Source: an uncultured Clostridia bacterium
GTDB taxonomy: Bacteria > Bacillota > Clostridia > Oscillospirales > CAG-272
Length of the DNA: 5,352 bases
Assembly (NCBI GenBank): GCA_904502055.1
Contig: CAJGDZ010000125.1
Coordinates: forward strand, 1-5,352
Direction: 5' to 3'
The notes beneath the pieces were generated by a model. The model saw only the letters and a list, made by a program, of their open reading frames with translations. It had not been told where the DNA came from and searched no databases. Of the stretch, positions 1 through 5,352 are shown in pieces. The position numbers were made by a program, and so were the translations under genes. Each line of letters opens with the position of its first letter. Position 1 is the first letter of the stretch.

Positions 1-46
1 AAGAGAGCGAGCTCTCTTTATCCGCCTCGTGACTTGTGGCATAAAT

Positions 47-72
47 GTTCTTCACGCTTTAGCGTGAAGAAC
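47..72. repeat. Perfect 11-bp inverted repeat (hairpin)
   Basis: GTTCTTCACGC (47-57) and GCGTGAAGAAC (62-72) flank a TTTA loop. Neither side has a clear run of five or more Ts; on the minus strand ATTTAT follows, so it is at best a weak terminator for a gene beyond the window or a back-up terminator. Confidence 0.7.
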
Positions 73-140
73 CAAAATGACTTGAAAAACCTTTCTCGAT
101 ATTGCTTTTGCAGACTTTATTGTGTGAAAAAGTTTCTTTT

Positions 141-191
141 CCCCAAAAGTTTTTGGGGGTCGTAGGGGGCTTTTTTCAAAAAGCCCCCTAC
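141..191. repeat. Double hairpin resembling a dispersed intergenic repeat
   Basis: CCCCAAAA (141-148) pairs with TTTTGGGG (151-158), and 3 bases later GTAGGGGGCTTTTT (162-175) pairs with AAAAAGCCCCCTAC (178-191). With realistic loops of 4 bases the second stem is about 13 bp. Neither hairpin is followed by a T-run outside the stem. Similar C-run/A-run double hairpins are, to my recollection, common between genes in gut Clostridia, which points to a multi-copy repeat; copy number cannot be tested in this window. Confidence 0.6.
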
Positions 192-229
192 ACGTCTCCC
201 CTCCCGACAAATCAAAATTTGAAGCACAG

Positions 230-259
230 AAAAACGGGCAAGCCGCAAGGGCTTGCCCG
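230..259 (-). terminator. Rho-independent terminator of the TRAP operon
   Basis: CGGGCAAGCC (235-244) and GGCTTGCCCG (250-259) form a perfect 10-bp GC-rich stem with a 5-base loop. On the minus strand it is followed by five Ts (230-234). It starts 8 bases after the permease stop codon and so ends the transporter transcript. Confidence 0.93.
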
Positions 260-267
260 AGGTTTGT

Positions 268-2385
268 TTAAGCGTTTGCCGTCTTTTTACGTCCGATGAT
301 CTGAAGAAGGATCACGATTGCCACAAGAGCAAGTCCAATAACATCCGTCACAAGACCGGGGATCACGAGCAAAAGACCGCCCGCAATGGCAAGGAGGCGC
401 TCGTAAACCTTAAGGTTGCGAAGCATATATCCCTCAAGTCCGGCCGAAATGCTGAACATACCCAGAAGCGAGGTGATAATGATAAGCACCACGTCATACC
501 AAACGGTCTCGATAAAGAGCATCTCGGGATTGAAAGCGAAGATGTACGGAATGATAAACGCGGCAATTGCCAGACGCGTCGCGTTGACGCCGGTCTTAAG
601 CGGATTGGAGCCGGCAATGGCCGAGCCCGCATATGCGGCAAGTGCCACGGGGGGCGTGATATCCGCCACGATACCGAAGTAGAACACGAACATATGCGCC
701 GCCAAAACCGGAATGCCCATTTCAATGAGAATGGGCGCGGTGATCGACGCCATGATAACGTAATTTGCCGTAGTAGGCACACCCATACCCAGCACGATAC
801 AGCAAAGCATGGTCAAAAAGAGCGCAAGGAAGGAGCTCTTTTCCGCGAGCGGAACAATGGTGGTCAGAAGCTGAGCACCCAGACCCGTAAAGGTAACCAC
901 TGCCGAGATAAGACCTGCCACCGCACACGCGATGCCCACGCCGATGGTGCTCTTGGCACCGCCCTCAAGACCCTCAAAGAAGGTATTCGTCGAGAGGGGT
1001 GCGGTTTTGGTAAAGAGTGAGAAGACAAAGCAAAGCGCCATCGTCGTAAAGACCGAAAGACCGGGCGTAAAGCCGAGATTCCACACAAGGAAGAAGTAGC
1101 CGACCGCCAGAAGCACAAAGCCGCCGCAACGGAGAATGCACATCGGCTTAAAGCTCTTTTTCTTAAAGCATCCAACCAGACATTCCTTGTCAAACAGACT
1201 GACGATCATCGCCGTCATAATGGCGATGCTGGCCGCCATTCCCGAGCTGAAGTGATTCATGCAAAGCACCAGAACCACAACGGGAATGAGCAGATAGCCG
1301 TTGGAAACGACCAGCTTCAGAAAATTCGGAATAGCCTCCTTGGGAAGGCCCTCAAGACCGCAGCGCTTAGCCTCAAAGTGCACCATAAGGAAAATGCCGG
1401 CAAAGTAAAGCACCGCAGGAAGGATCGCGGCCACCGCAATCGTACCGTAGGCAATGCCCGTCATATCGGCCATCAGGAAGGCCGCCGCACCCATAATGGG
1501 AGGCATGATCTGACCGCCCGTCGAGGCCGCCGCCTCAACGGCCGCCGCGAACTCCGGCTTGTAGCCGCAGCGCTTCATCGTGGGAATGGTCACCGCGCCG
1601 CTTCCGACCGTGTTGGCCACCGAGCTGCCCGAGTACATACCCTCAAGCGCACTCGAGATAACCGCCACCTTGGCAGGACCGCCCGAGGACTTACCCGCAA
1701 TGGAGTTGGCAAGGTCAACGAAAAAGCCGCCGATACCCGTCTTTTCCAGAAAGCTTCCGAATATGATAAACAGAGCAATAAAGGAAACGCAAACGCCGAT
1801 GGGCGTTCCGTAGAAGCCACCGCCCATGTTGTAGGAGAAATATCCGATGATGGTCTCAAGCGCCACCAGCGGACTCAGACCCAGGCGGAAGCAGTAGTAG
1901 TAGACCGCGTAAACGATGAAGGCGCCGACCACGCAAAGGATCGGAACGCCGACCGCACGGCGGCAGAATTCAAACACCGTCAGAAGCGCTACAATACCCA
2001 CGATCATATCCGTCGTGCTGATGTTGGCCGCACGCTCGATCAGATCCTCGCGGAAAATGGCGAAATAATAAAAGCTGAACGCCGATACAATGGCCAGGAT
2101 CACGTCATAAAACGGTATGTAGTTGACTCTGAGGGATTGATGCTTGGTCACGGGATACAGAAGGTATCCGATGAGAAGCATCGAGCCGATGAACAGGGGG
2201 TACTTGACAAAGTTGTCCGCCTGGATCACCAGCTGGAACAAAAGGATCATAACCGCAAAGGCGATGAGAAGCGCGCGAATGAGGATCTTGCGCCAGCCCG
2301 TAAATACACGGGTGTTGCTTTCCTTATCGACCTTACGCATGACCTCCTCGGCACTGGGTGCCGGGGAAAACGTCTCGTTTTGCAT
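268..2385 (-). CDS. TRAP transporter fused permease (4TM + 12TM, TAXI-associated)
   Basis: This inner-membrane permease of 705 residues fuses the small DctQ-like and large DctM-like subunits, as is usual for TAXI-type systems. It imports the solute delivered by the binding protein, normally driven by a sodium or proton gradient. After a soluble N-terminus (1-30), hydrophobic segments at about 35-55, 62-78, 91-111 and 127-165 form the DctQ-like part. The DctM-like part runs from about 175 to 625, with conserved loops STGGQIMPPIMGAAAFLMAD (288-307), GMGVPTTANYVIMAS (533-547) and GIVADITPPVALAAYAGSAI (571-590). The last 75 residues add further membrane segments (about 630-648 and 662-698), resembling the extra C-terminal domain (DUF3394-like) of some fused permeases. 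The ATG has GGAGG 5 bases upstream (2391-2395). A terminator follows 8 bases after the stop. The frame is intact. Confidence 0.96.
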   Translation of the reverse strand: MQNETFSPAPSAEEVMRKVDKESNTRVFTGWRKILIRALLIAFAVMILLFQLVIQADNFVKYPLFIGSMLLIGYLLYPVTKHQSLRVNYIPFYDVILAIVSAFSFYYFAIFREDLIERAANISTTDMIVGIVALLTVFEFCRRAVGVPILCVVGAFIVYAVYYYCFRLGLSPLVALETIIGYFSYNMGGGFYGTPIGVCVSFIALFIIFGSFLEKTGIGGFFVDLANSIAGKSSGGPAKVAVISSALEGMYSGSSVANTVGSGAVTIPTMKRCGYKPEFAAAVEAAASTGGQIMPPIMGAAAFLMADMTGIAYGTIAVAAILPAVLYFAGIFLMVHFEAKRCGLEGLPKEAIPNFLKLVVSNGYLLIPVVVLVLCMNHFSSGMAASIAIMTAMIVSLFDKECLVGCFKKKSFKPMCILRCGGFVLLAVGYFFLVWNLGFTPGLSVFTTMALCFVFSLFTKTAPLSTNTFFEGLEGGAKSTIGVGIACAVAGLISAVVTFTGLGAQLLTTIVPLAEKSSFLALFLTMLCCIVLGMGVPTTANYVIMASITAPILIEMGIPVLAAHMFVFYFGIVADITPPVALAAYAGSAIAGSNPLKTGVNATRLAIAAFIIPYIFAFNPEMLFIETVWYDVVLIIITSLLGMFSISAGLEGYMLRNLKVYERLLAIAGGLLLVIPGLVTDVIGLALVAIVILLQIIGRKKTANA

Positions 2386-2403
2386 AATAACCTCCGAACA
2401 AAC

Positions 2404-2469
2404 GGAGACGGTGCCCGTGAGTGCCGCGGAGTCAAAACTCCTCGTTTCTCAAAACGTGACACCGTCCCC
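2404..2469 (-). other. Branched RNA structure between binding-protein and permease genes
   Basis: In the minus-strand RNA, GGGGACGGUG (2460-2469) pairs with CACCGUCUCC (2404-2413) over 10 bp, including one G-U wobble. Enclosed are two small hairpins: CGTTT-TGAG-AAACG (2443-2456) and GGAGT-TTTG-ACTCC (2428-2441), separated by a single base. The element fills most of the 102-base gap. No proper T-run follows, so it is unlikely to be a full terminator. It more likely protects the 3' end of the binding-protein message, or dampens read-through, so that more binding protein than permease is made. Its GGGGACGG end also recalls dispersed palindromic repeats of Clostridia, so a small non-autonomous mobile repeat is an alternative. 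Confidence 0.6.
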
Positions 2470-2481
2470 TTCTTAGGGTCT

Positions 2482-2504
2482 CAGGAATTAACCGAGAATT
2501 CCTG
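2482..2504 (-). other. Hairpin spanning the stop codon of the binding-protein gene
   Basis: CAGGAATT (2482-2489) and AATTCCTG (2497-2504) are perfect 8-bp arms around a 7-base loop. The TAA stop (2488-2490) falls at the edge of the stem. In the mRNA it would lie just before the larger branched structure at 2404-2469. No T-run follows. Confidence 0.55.
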
Positions 2505-3513
2505 CCTCCTGATAGTACTTAGCAGCACCTGCGTGAAGCGGTACACCGCCGAGAGCCTTTGCAGCATTCTCAAGCTTCATAGCGCTGACCTGTGCCGCAT
2601 ATGCACCGTAGTTCTCCACGTTCTCCCAAAGAGCCTTGGTGAAGTTGTAAACCTCAGTCTCCGAAAGCGTGTTCTTGGCAATGTAGGTTGCCGAAACCGA
2701 AACGGCGATAGCGGGCTTGTCAGCCTCGATGCAGCTGTAAATGTCATTGGTAAGAGTGGTCTTGGTGTAGAAGCTGTTCTCTGCACCGACAAGAGCGTCA
2801 GCCTGTGCGTCGGTCAGCGTGATCACAGCGATGTCAGCCGTGGTCGTGATCAGCTCGGTGATACCCGAGGTGGGAACGCCGGCGGTGAAGAAGAAGGCGT
2901 CGATCTCGCCGTCTTTGATCTTGTCGCAGGAATCCTTAACGCTGTAGTAGGAAACCACAACGTCATTCTTTTCGGGATTCTGAGCATCGGTAAGGTCAAG
3001 CTTCATGCCTGCTGCCTCAAATACCTGCTTTGCGTTGATGGTAACGCCGCTTCCGGCCTCACCGATCGAAACGCGCTTGCCCTTCAGCTCGTCAACGGTA
3101 ACCGCGCCGTCGCCGTTGGCGTCAAGCGTCTTCTTACCGATGATCTGAACGGTCTCCTGATATACAACACCGACAACCGAGAAGGAGTCGATCACCTCGC
3201 CGCCGAACATATCGGTGGTTCCGCTGTAGGCGTAGGACATAACGTCGTTCTGAACGATCGCGAACGAGCACTTGCCCGCATTGATGTCCTGAATGTTACC
3301 CTTGGAGCCCTTGCTGGAAACAGCGGAGAGGGTGTAGCCAAGGTCAGCCTTCTCGTTGAGCTTGGTAGCGATCATATTGGTGAAGCCGTAGTAGGTTCCC
3401 GTCTCACTACCCGTTTCAATTACGTGAATGGTCTTGCCGCCGCAGCTTGCAAAAGCAAGGAGGGCGCTTGCGATCATAAGAACCGCAAGAATAAGCGATA
3501 CTGTCTTTTTCAT
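2488..3513 (-). CDS. TAXI-family TRAP transporter solute-binding lipoprotein
   Basis: This extracellular substrate-binding subunit of a TRAP uptake system has 341 residues, close to the usual TAXI length. Residues 1-23 are a signal peptide (MKK, hydrophobic core) ending in the lipobox-like FASC, so Cys24 should be lipidated. TAXI features follow in order: GSETGTYYGFTNMIATKLNE (35-54), FAIVQNDVMSYAYSG (84-98), LKGKRVSIGEAGSGVTINAK (143-162) and DAFFFTAGVPTSGITEL (205-221). Family members bind small organic anions such as glutamate or 2-oxoglutarate; the substrate here cannot be told. Unusually, residues 131-142 (DANGDGAVTVDE) match a 12-residue EF-hand/dockerin-type calcium loop just before the conserved LKGK segment. 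The gene has its own promoter and comes first in the operon, 102 bases before the permease. The sequence supports the family firmly. Confidence 0.95.
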   Translation of the reverse strand: MKKTVSLILAVLMIASALLAFASCGGKTIHVIETGSETGTYYGFTNMIATKLNEKADLGYTLSAVSSKGSKGNIQDINAGKCSFAIVQNDVMSYAYSGTTDMFGGEVIDSFSVVGVVYQETVQIIGKKTLDANGDGAVTVDELKGKRVSIGEAGSGVTINAKQVFEAAGMKLDLTDAQNPEKNDVVVSYYSVKDSCDKIKDGEIDAFFFTAGVPTSGITELITTTADIAVITLTDAQADALVGAENSFYTKTTLTNDIYSCIEADKPAIAVSVSATYIAKNTLSETEVYNFTKALWENVENYGAYAAQVSAMKLENAAKALGGVPLHAGAAKYYQEAGILG

Positions 3514-3518
3514 AATAG

Positions 3519-3523
3519 CCTCC
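3519..3523 (-). promoter_or_regulatory. Ribosome binding site that fixes the start of the TAXI binding protein
   Basis: GGAGG lies 5 bases before the ATG at 3511-3513. An in-frame TTG at 3523-3525 would itself overlap this site, so it cannot be the start. The ATG also gives a normal Met-Lys-Lys signal peptide. Confidence 0.88.
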
Positions 3524-3552
3524 AAACAAATTTTGTAAAAAAGATTTGAACC

Positions 3553-3581
3553 ATTATATCATATATTTAAAAGAATTGCAA
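3553..3581 (-). promoter_or_regulatory. Sigma-70/SigA-type promoter of the TRAP transporter operon
   Basis: On the minus strand a TTGCAA -35 box (3576-3581) and a perfect TATAAT -10 box (3553-3558) are separated by exactly 17 bases. A TG at the extended -10 position (TGA before TATAAT) strengthens it. An eight-T tract at 3591-3598, about 10 bases above the -35 box, could act as an UP-like element. Transcription should start near 3546-3547, giving a leader of about 33 bases, too short for a riboswitch. Confidence 0.85.
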
Positions 3582-3601
3582 GGCTTTTCCAAAAAAAATT
3601 C

Positions 3602-3620
3602 ATGTATACAATGTATACAT
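3602..3620. promoter_or_regulatory. Perfect 19-bp palindrome, likely GntR-type operator
   Basis: ATGTATACA-A-TGTATACAT is a perfect 9+1+9 inverted repeat. The TGTATACA half resembles operators of GntR-family (FadR-like) regulators, which often control uptake of organic acids and sugar acids. It lies 20 bases upstream of the -35 box of the transporter promoter, centred roughly 65 bases before the predicted transcription start. That position suits an activator site or a distal repressor site. No regulator gene is in the window, so the binding protein is inferred only from the motif. Confidence 0.6.
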
Positions 3621-3636
3621 TCAAAAATAGGGCTGA

Positions 3637-3668
3637 TTTTGAATAAAAATCGATTTCTTTATTCAAAA
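3637..3668 (-). repeat. A/T-rich inverted repeat just after the esterase gene
   Basis: TTTTGAATAAA (3637-3647) and TTTATTCAAAA (3658-3668) form a perfect 11-bp inverted repeat around a 10-base loop, beginning 5 bases after the esterase stop codon. In the minus-strand transcript it could fold as a 3'-end hairpin, but the stem is almost all A-T and no T-run follows, so it is not a convincing intrinsic terminator. A protein-binding site for a dimeric regulator is an alternative. Confidence 0.6.
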
Positions 3669-3673
3669 GCGTC

Positions 3674-4738
3674 TTACGCGGTCGGGTCAATGCGGTAGTC
3701 GTCGGGATCCTGGCTATATTCGTAGGCACATTCCCGGTGCATCAGCTCCTCGTAGAACTCCTCGAAATAGCGGTATCCGAACACACGAAGGCTGGGGGAG
3801 TCGAAGTGCGAATCCGAGCCGCTGCGCTCCTTTTCCACGTTGGTCAGACCCTCCTGCGAAACCACGGCGTAGCAGGGGAAATAGCCCTCGGCGTCAACGG
3901 CCGCAAGTGCCGAGTTGACAAGCTCGACCTCCTTGCCCTCCCATGCGCCGAGCTCACCGGTGATGATGACGATCTCGTCGCGATCAAGTCCAAGCTCCTC
4001 GATGAACGCATCGAAAATCTCCTTGATATCCTGTGCATAGGCTTTGCGATTGCGGTTGGTCTCACCCTGGTGCCAGAGGATCGCGCAGATCTCGGTGGTC
4101 TCCTGCGCCTTCTTCGCCATCTCGATGGCCTTGGCGTACAGGTGCTCGTTGTCGCCGGTGTAGTCCTTCTTCCACTGAAGAACGCTCGAACCGCCCACCG
4201 CTACGGGAATGAGGCCCAGCTCACAGTCAAAAGTCTCAACAAAGGCCTTGGCAAACGAAGCGCCAAGACCCACCGTTGCCTTGGTGGTCTGCTCGTGAAG
4301 CGGCTCCTTCATGGTGACCCACTCGTCGCCGCGCATCATATAGATGCGGTCATCGGTGATCGGCTCAACGTACTTTGCCCAGCCGTTGCCAACCATGTTG
4401 GACTGACCCAGAAGAAGCACCGACTGCATCTTGGTAAAGGTGCCTGCGTCGGGAGCAACGACCGGTGCGGGCGCCTCGGTTTCGGGCTCGGTGGTCTCGG
4501 GCTCGGTGGTCTCAGGCTCGGTGGTCTCGGGCTCGGTGGTCTCGGGAATCGTCTCCTCCGGCTCGGTTTCCTCGGGCGTGGTTTCCTCGGGTGTCGTGAC
4601 CTCGGGCTCGGTGATCTCGGGAGTCGTCACCTCGGGCTCGGTGATCTCGGGCTCCGTAGCATCGGGGGTTCCGCCACAGCCCACAAGCTGTGCGCCAAGC
4701 ATAACCATACAAAGCAAACAAATCAAAAATCTACGCAT
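3674..4738 (-). CDS. Surface lipoprotein with SGNH / sialate-O-acetylesterase-like (SASA, CE6-type) domain
   Basis: Predicted exported carbohydrate esterase of 354 residues. Residues 1-20 form a lipoprotein signal peptide with lipobox LVGC, so Cys21 should be lipidated. Residues 28-90 are a low-complexity Thr-Glu-Pro stalk (24 Glu, 20 Thr, 13 Pro, no Lys or Arg), probably a spacer through the wall. The catalytic domain runs from about 104 to 335: LLGQSNMVGNG (109-119) with the GQSN nucleophile Ser113, VAVGGSS (179-185) with the oxyanion-type glycines, LWHQGETN (221-228) as in SASA/DUF303 proteins, and DSHFD (309-313) with the likely catalytic His311. The family usually removes acetyl groups from sugars such as sialic acid or xylan; the substrate here is unknown. 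The usual Asp-x-x-His spacing is not seen, since Asp309 is two residues before the His. The ATG has AGGAGG 4 bases upstream, overlapping the argH stop. The fold is fairly certain, the substrate is not. Confidence 0.88.
   Translation of the reverse strand: MRRFLICLLCMVMLGAQLVGCGGTPDATEPEITEPEVTTPEITEPEVTTPEETTPEETEPEETIPETTEPETTEPETTEPETTEPETEAPAPVVAPDAGTFTKMQSVLLLGQSNMVGNGWAKYVEPITDDRIYMMRGDEWVTMKEPLHEQTTKATVGLGASFAKAFVETFDCELGLIPVAVGGSSVLQWKKDYTGDNEHLYAKAIEMAKKAQETTEICAILWHQGETNRNRKAYAQDIKEIFDAFIEELGLDRDEIVIITGELGAWEGKEVELVNSALAAVDAEGYFPCYAVVSQEGLTNVEKERSGSDSHFDSPSLRVFGYRYFEEFYEELMHRECAYEYSQDPDDYRIDPTA
4469..4657 (-). repeat. Thr-Glu-Pro stalk repeat, with four 15-bp tandem units
   Basis: This in-frame repetitive segment encodes residues 28-90 of the esterase lipoprotein. 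The cleanest part, 4484-4543, is four copies of a 15-bp unit encoding ETTEP, nearly identical at DNA level (one copy differs by a g-to-a change). The older-looking part nearer the N-terminus encodes EITEPEVTTP twice and then diverged EETxPEETEP-like units. Near-identical DNA units suggest recent duplication by slippage, and stalk length may vary between strains. Confidence 0.9.
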
Positions 4739-4742
4739 ACTG

Positions 4743-4747
4743 CCTCC
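4743..4747 (-). promoter_or_regulatory. Ribosome binding site of the esterase lipoprotein, abutting the argH stop
   Basis: The minus strand reads TAAGGAGGCAGTATG. GGAGG is 4 bases before the ATG, and the preceding TAA is the argH stop codon, with its last base directly before the GGAGG. This layout leaves no room for a separate promoter and suggests translational coupling of the esterase to argH. Confidence 0.85.
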
Positions 4748-5352
4748 TTATTTGCCGAGAAGCTCTCGGATATATCGGATCTGTGCCTCAACCGAGGATA
4801 CACAGGTGCCGCCCTCGGAGATGCGTTTTTCCACGCAGGTCTCAAGGCGGATGCTCTCGTAAAGATCGGAATCAAAGAGGTCGGAGTGCTTTTTATATTC
4901 CTCCAGCGAAAGCTCGTCCAGCACCGTCTTTTTCTCAATGCAAAGTGCCACAAGCTGACCCACCGTCTTGTACGCCGCGCGGAAGGGCATACCCTTCTTT
5001 ACCAAGTAATCCGCAAGGTCGGTGGCATTGATAAAACCGCCCTGCGCCGCGCGGTACATATTGTCCGCGTTTACGCGCATCGTGGCGATCATGGGGGCAA
5101 AGACCGACAGACACTTCTGCAAAGTAACAATGCTGTCAAACACCGCCTCCTTGTCCTCCTGCATATCCTTGTTATAGGCCAGCGGAAGTCCCTTCAAGGT
5201 GGTGAGAAGCGCCATCAGGTTGCCGTACACACGTCCGGTCTTGCCGCGCACGAGCTCGGCCATATCCGAGTTCTTTTTCTGCGGCATGATGCTGGAGCCG
5301 GTGGTGTACGCGTCGCTCAGCTCCACAAACTTGAACTCCCACGAGGACCAGA
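4748..5352 (-). CDS. argH: Argininosuccinate lyase, C-terminal part (5' end outside window)
   Basis: Argininosuccinate lyase cleaves argininosuccinate to arginine and fumarate, the last step of arginine biosynthesis, as a cytoplasmic homotetramer of the fumarase/aspartase superfamily. The reading frame is open to the window edge and begins WSSWEFKFVELSDAYTTG, so the upstream part of the gene is missing here; about 200 of a usual ~460 residues are present. The family signature GSSIMPQKKN lies at 5270-5299 and includes the flexible-loop serine used as the catalytic acid/base. Further on, the C-terminal domain shows the typical stretch GGFINATDLADYLVKKGMPF. The TAA stop at 4748-4750 abuts the ribosome binding site of the next gene, 9 bases before its ATG, so the two are probably co-transcribed. 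The GTG at 5326 is an internal valine, not a start. Nothing visible suggests an inactive enzyme. Confidence 0.97.
   Translation of the reverse strand, partial: WSSWEFKFVELSDAYTTGSSIMPQKKNSDMAELVRGKTGRVYGNLMALLTTLKGLPLAYNKDMQEDKEAVFDSIVTLQKCLSVFAPMIATMRVNADNMYRAAQGGFINATDLADYLVKKGMPFRAAYKTVGQLVALCIEKKTVLDELSLEEYKKHSDLFDSDLYESIRLETCVEKRISEGGTCVSSVEAQIRYIRELLGK

Larger units (their letters stand above)
1..229. other. Gene-free, hairpin-rich intergenic region
   Basis: No credible gene is seen here on either strand. The region holds four separate inverted repeats, listed as their own entries or described here: AAGAGAGC/GCTCTCTT (1-18, possibly cut by the window edge), an 11-bp hairpin at 47-72, and two adjacent G/C-plus-A/T hairpins at 141-191. 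The stretch 73-140 has no evident structure. The short open frame starting at 102 runs through the hairpins and into the terminator and is not protein-like. Confidence 0.7.

Noticed and set aside
162..191. A second intrinsic terminator
   Set aside because: The T-run lies inside the stem and loop, with no T-run after the stem on either strand.
102..299. A 65-codon plus-strand open frame in the left intergenic region
   Set aside because: It reads through the double hairpin and the terminator; such peptides arise from non-coding repeats. No ribosome binding site is seen.
253..1020. A 255-codon plus-strand open frame
   Set aside because: It begins inside the terminator hairpin and lies antisense to the permease; the product is Lys/Arg/His-rich with no family features.
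3514..3525. TTG start adding Met-Glu-Ala-Ile to the binding protein
   Set aside because: These codons are the ribosome binding site itself; the ATG at 3511-3513 gives a normal signal peptide.
1252..3549. A 765-codon open frame on the plus strand, antisense to the transporter genes
   Set aside because: Its translation is rich in His, Arg, Asn and Gly with no domain or membrane pattern, it has no ribosome binding site, and it crosses two clearly real genes and their gap. It is a by-product of codon bias on the other strand.
2488..4738. A sialic acid uptake cluster formed by the esterase and the TRAP transporter
   Set aside because: Known sialic acid TRAP systems use DctP-type, not TAXI-type, binding proteins. 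The transporter has its own promoter, and no sialic acid catabolic gene is present.
4431..4862. A plus-strand open frame encoding a Gly-Ser-Val repeat protein
   Set aside because: It is the reverse reading of the Thr-Glu-Pro stalk repeat, and runs through the junction of argH and the esterase gene.

Overview
All genes in this window lie on the minus strand, so it is read from right to left. In that order it holds the 3' end of argH, a small lipoprotein esterase gene starting 9 bases after it, a 160-base regulatory gap, a two-gene TAXI-type TRAP transporter operon (binding protein, then fused permease), a strong terminator, and about 230 bases of gene-free, hairpin-rich DNA at the left edge.

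The organism looks like a Gram-positive anaerobe of the class Clostridia, probably an uncultured gut or rumen member. Signs are AGGAGG/GGAGG ribosome binding sites 4-5 bases before each start, lipoprotein signal peptides ending in a lipobox and followed by Gly-Gly, an acidic Thr-Glu-Pro stalk that suits a surface lipoprotein crossing a thick wall, and A/T-rich intergenic DNA between fairly GC-rich genes. Family or genus cannot be named from this sequence.

Region by region: 4748-5352 is the C-terminal part of argininosuccinate lyase (arginine biosynthesis), cut by the window edge. 3674-4738 is an SGNH/sialate-O-acetylesterase-like (SASA, CE6-type) lipoprotein on a repetitive Glu-rich stalk, apparently co-transcribed with argH. 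3514-3673 carries a good sigma-70-type promoter for the transporter, a perfect 19-bp GntR-like palindrome upstream of it, and three copies of an 8-mer that can form alternative hairpins. 2488-3513 encodes a TAXI solute-binding lipoprotein with an EF-hand-like calcium loop inside its ligand-binding domain. 2386-2487 is a structured RNA spacer. 268-2385 is the fused 4TM/12TM TRAP permease, and 230-259 is its terminator.

The binding protein and permease should together form one cation-coupled uptake system: the lipoprotein captures a small organic anion outside the membrane and hands it to the permease. The substrate cannot be read from sequence. The most unusual points are the calcium-type loop in the binding protein and the branched RNA structure between the two transporter genes, whose one wobble pair works only in the operon's own transcript.
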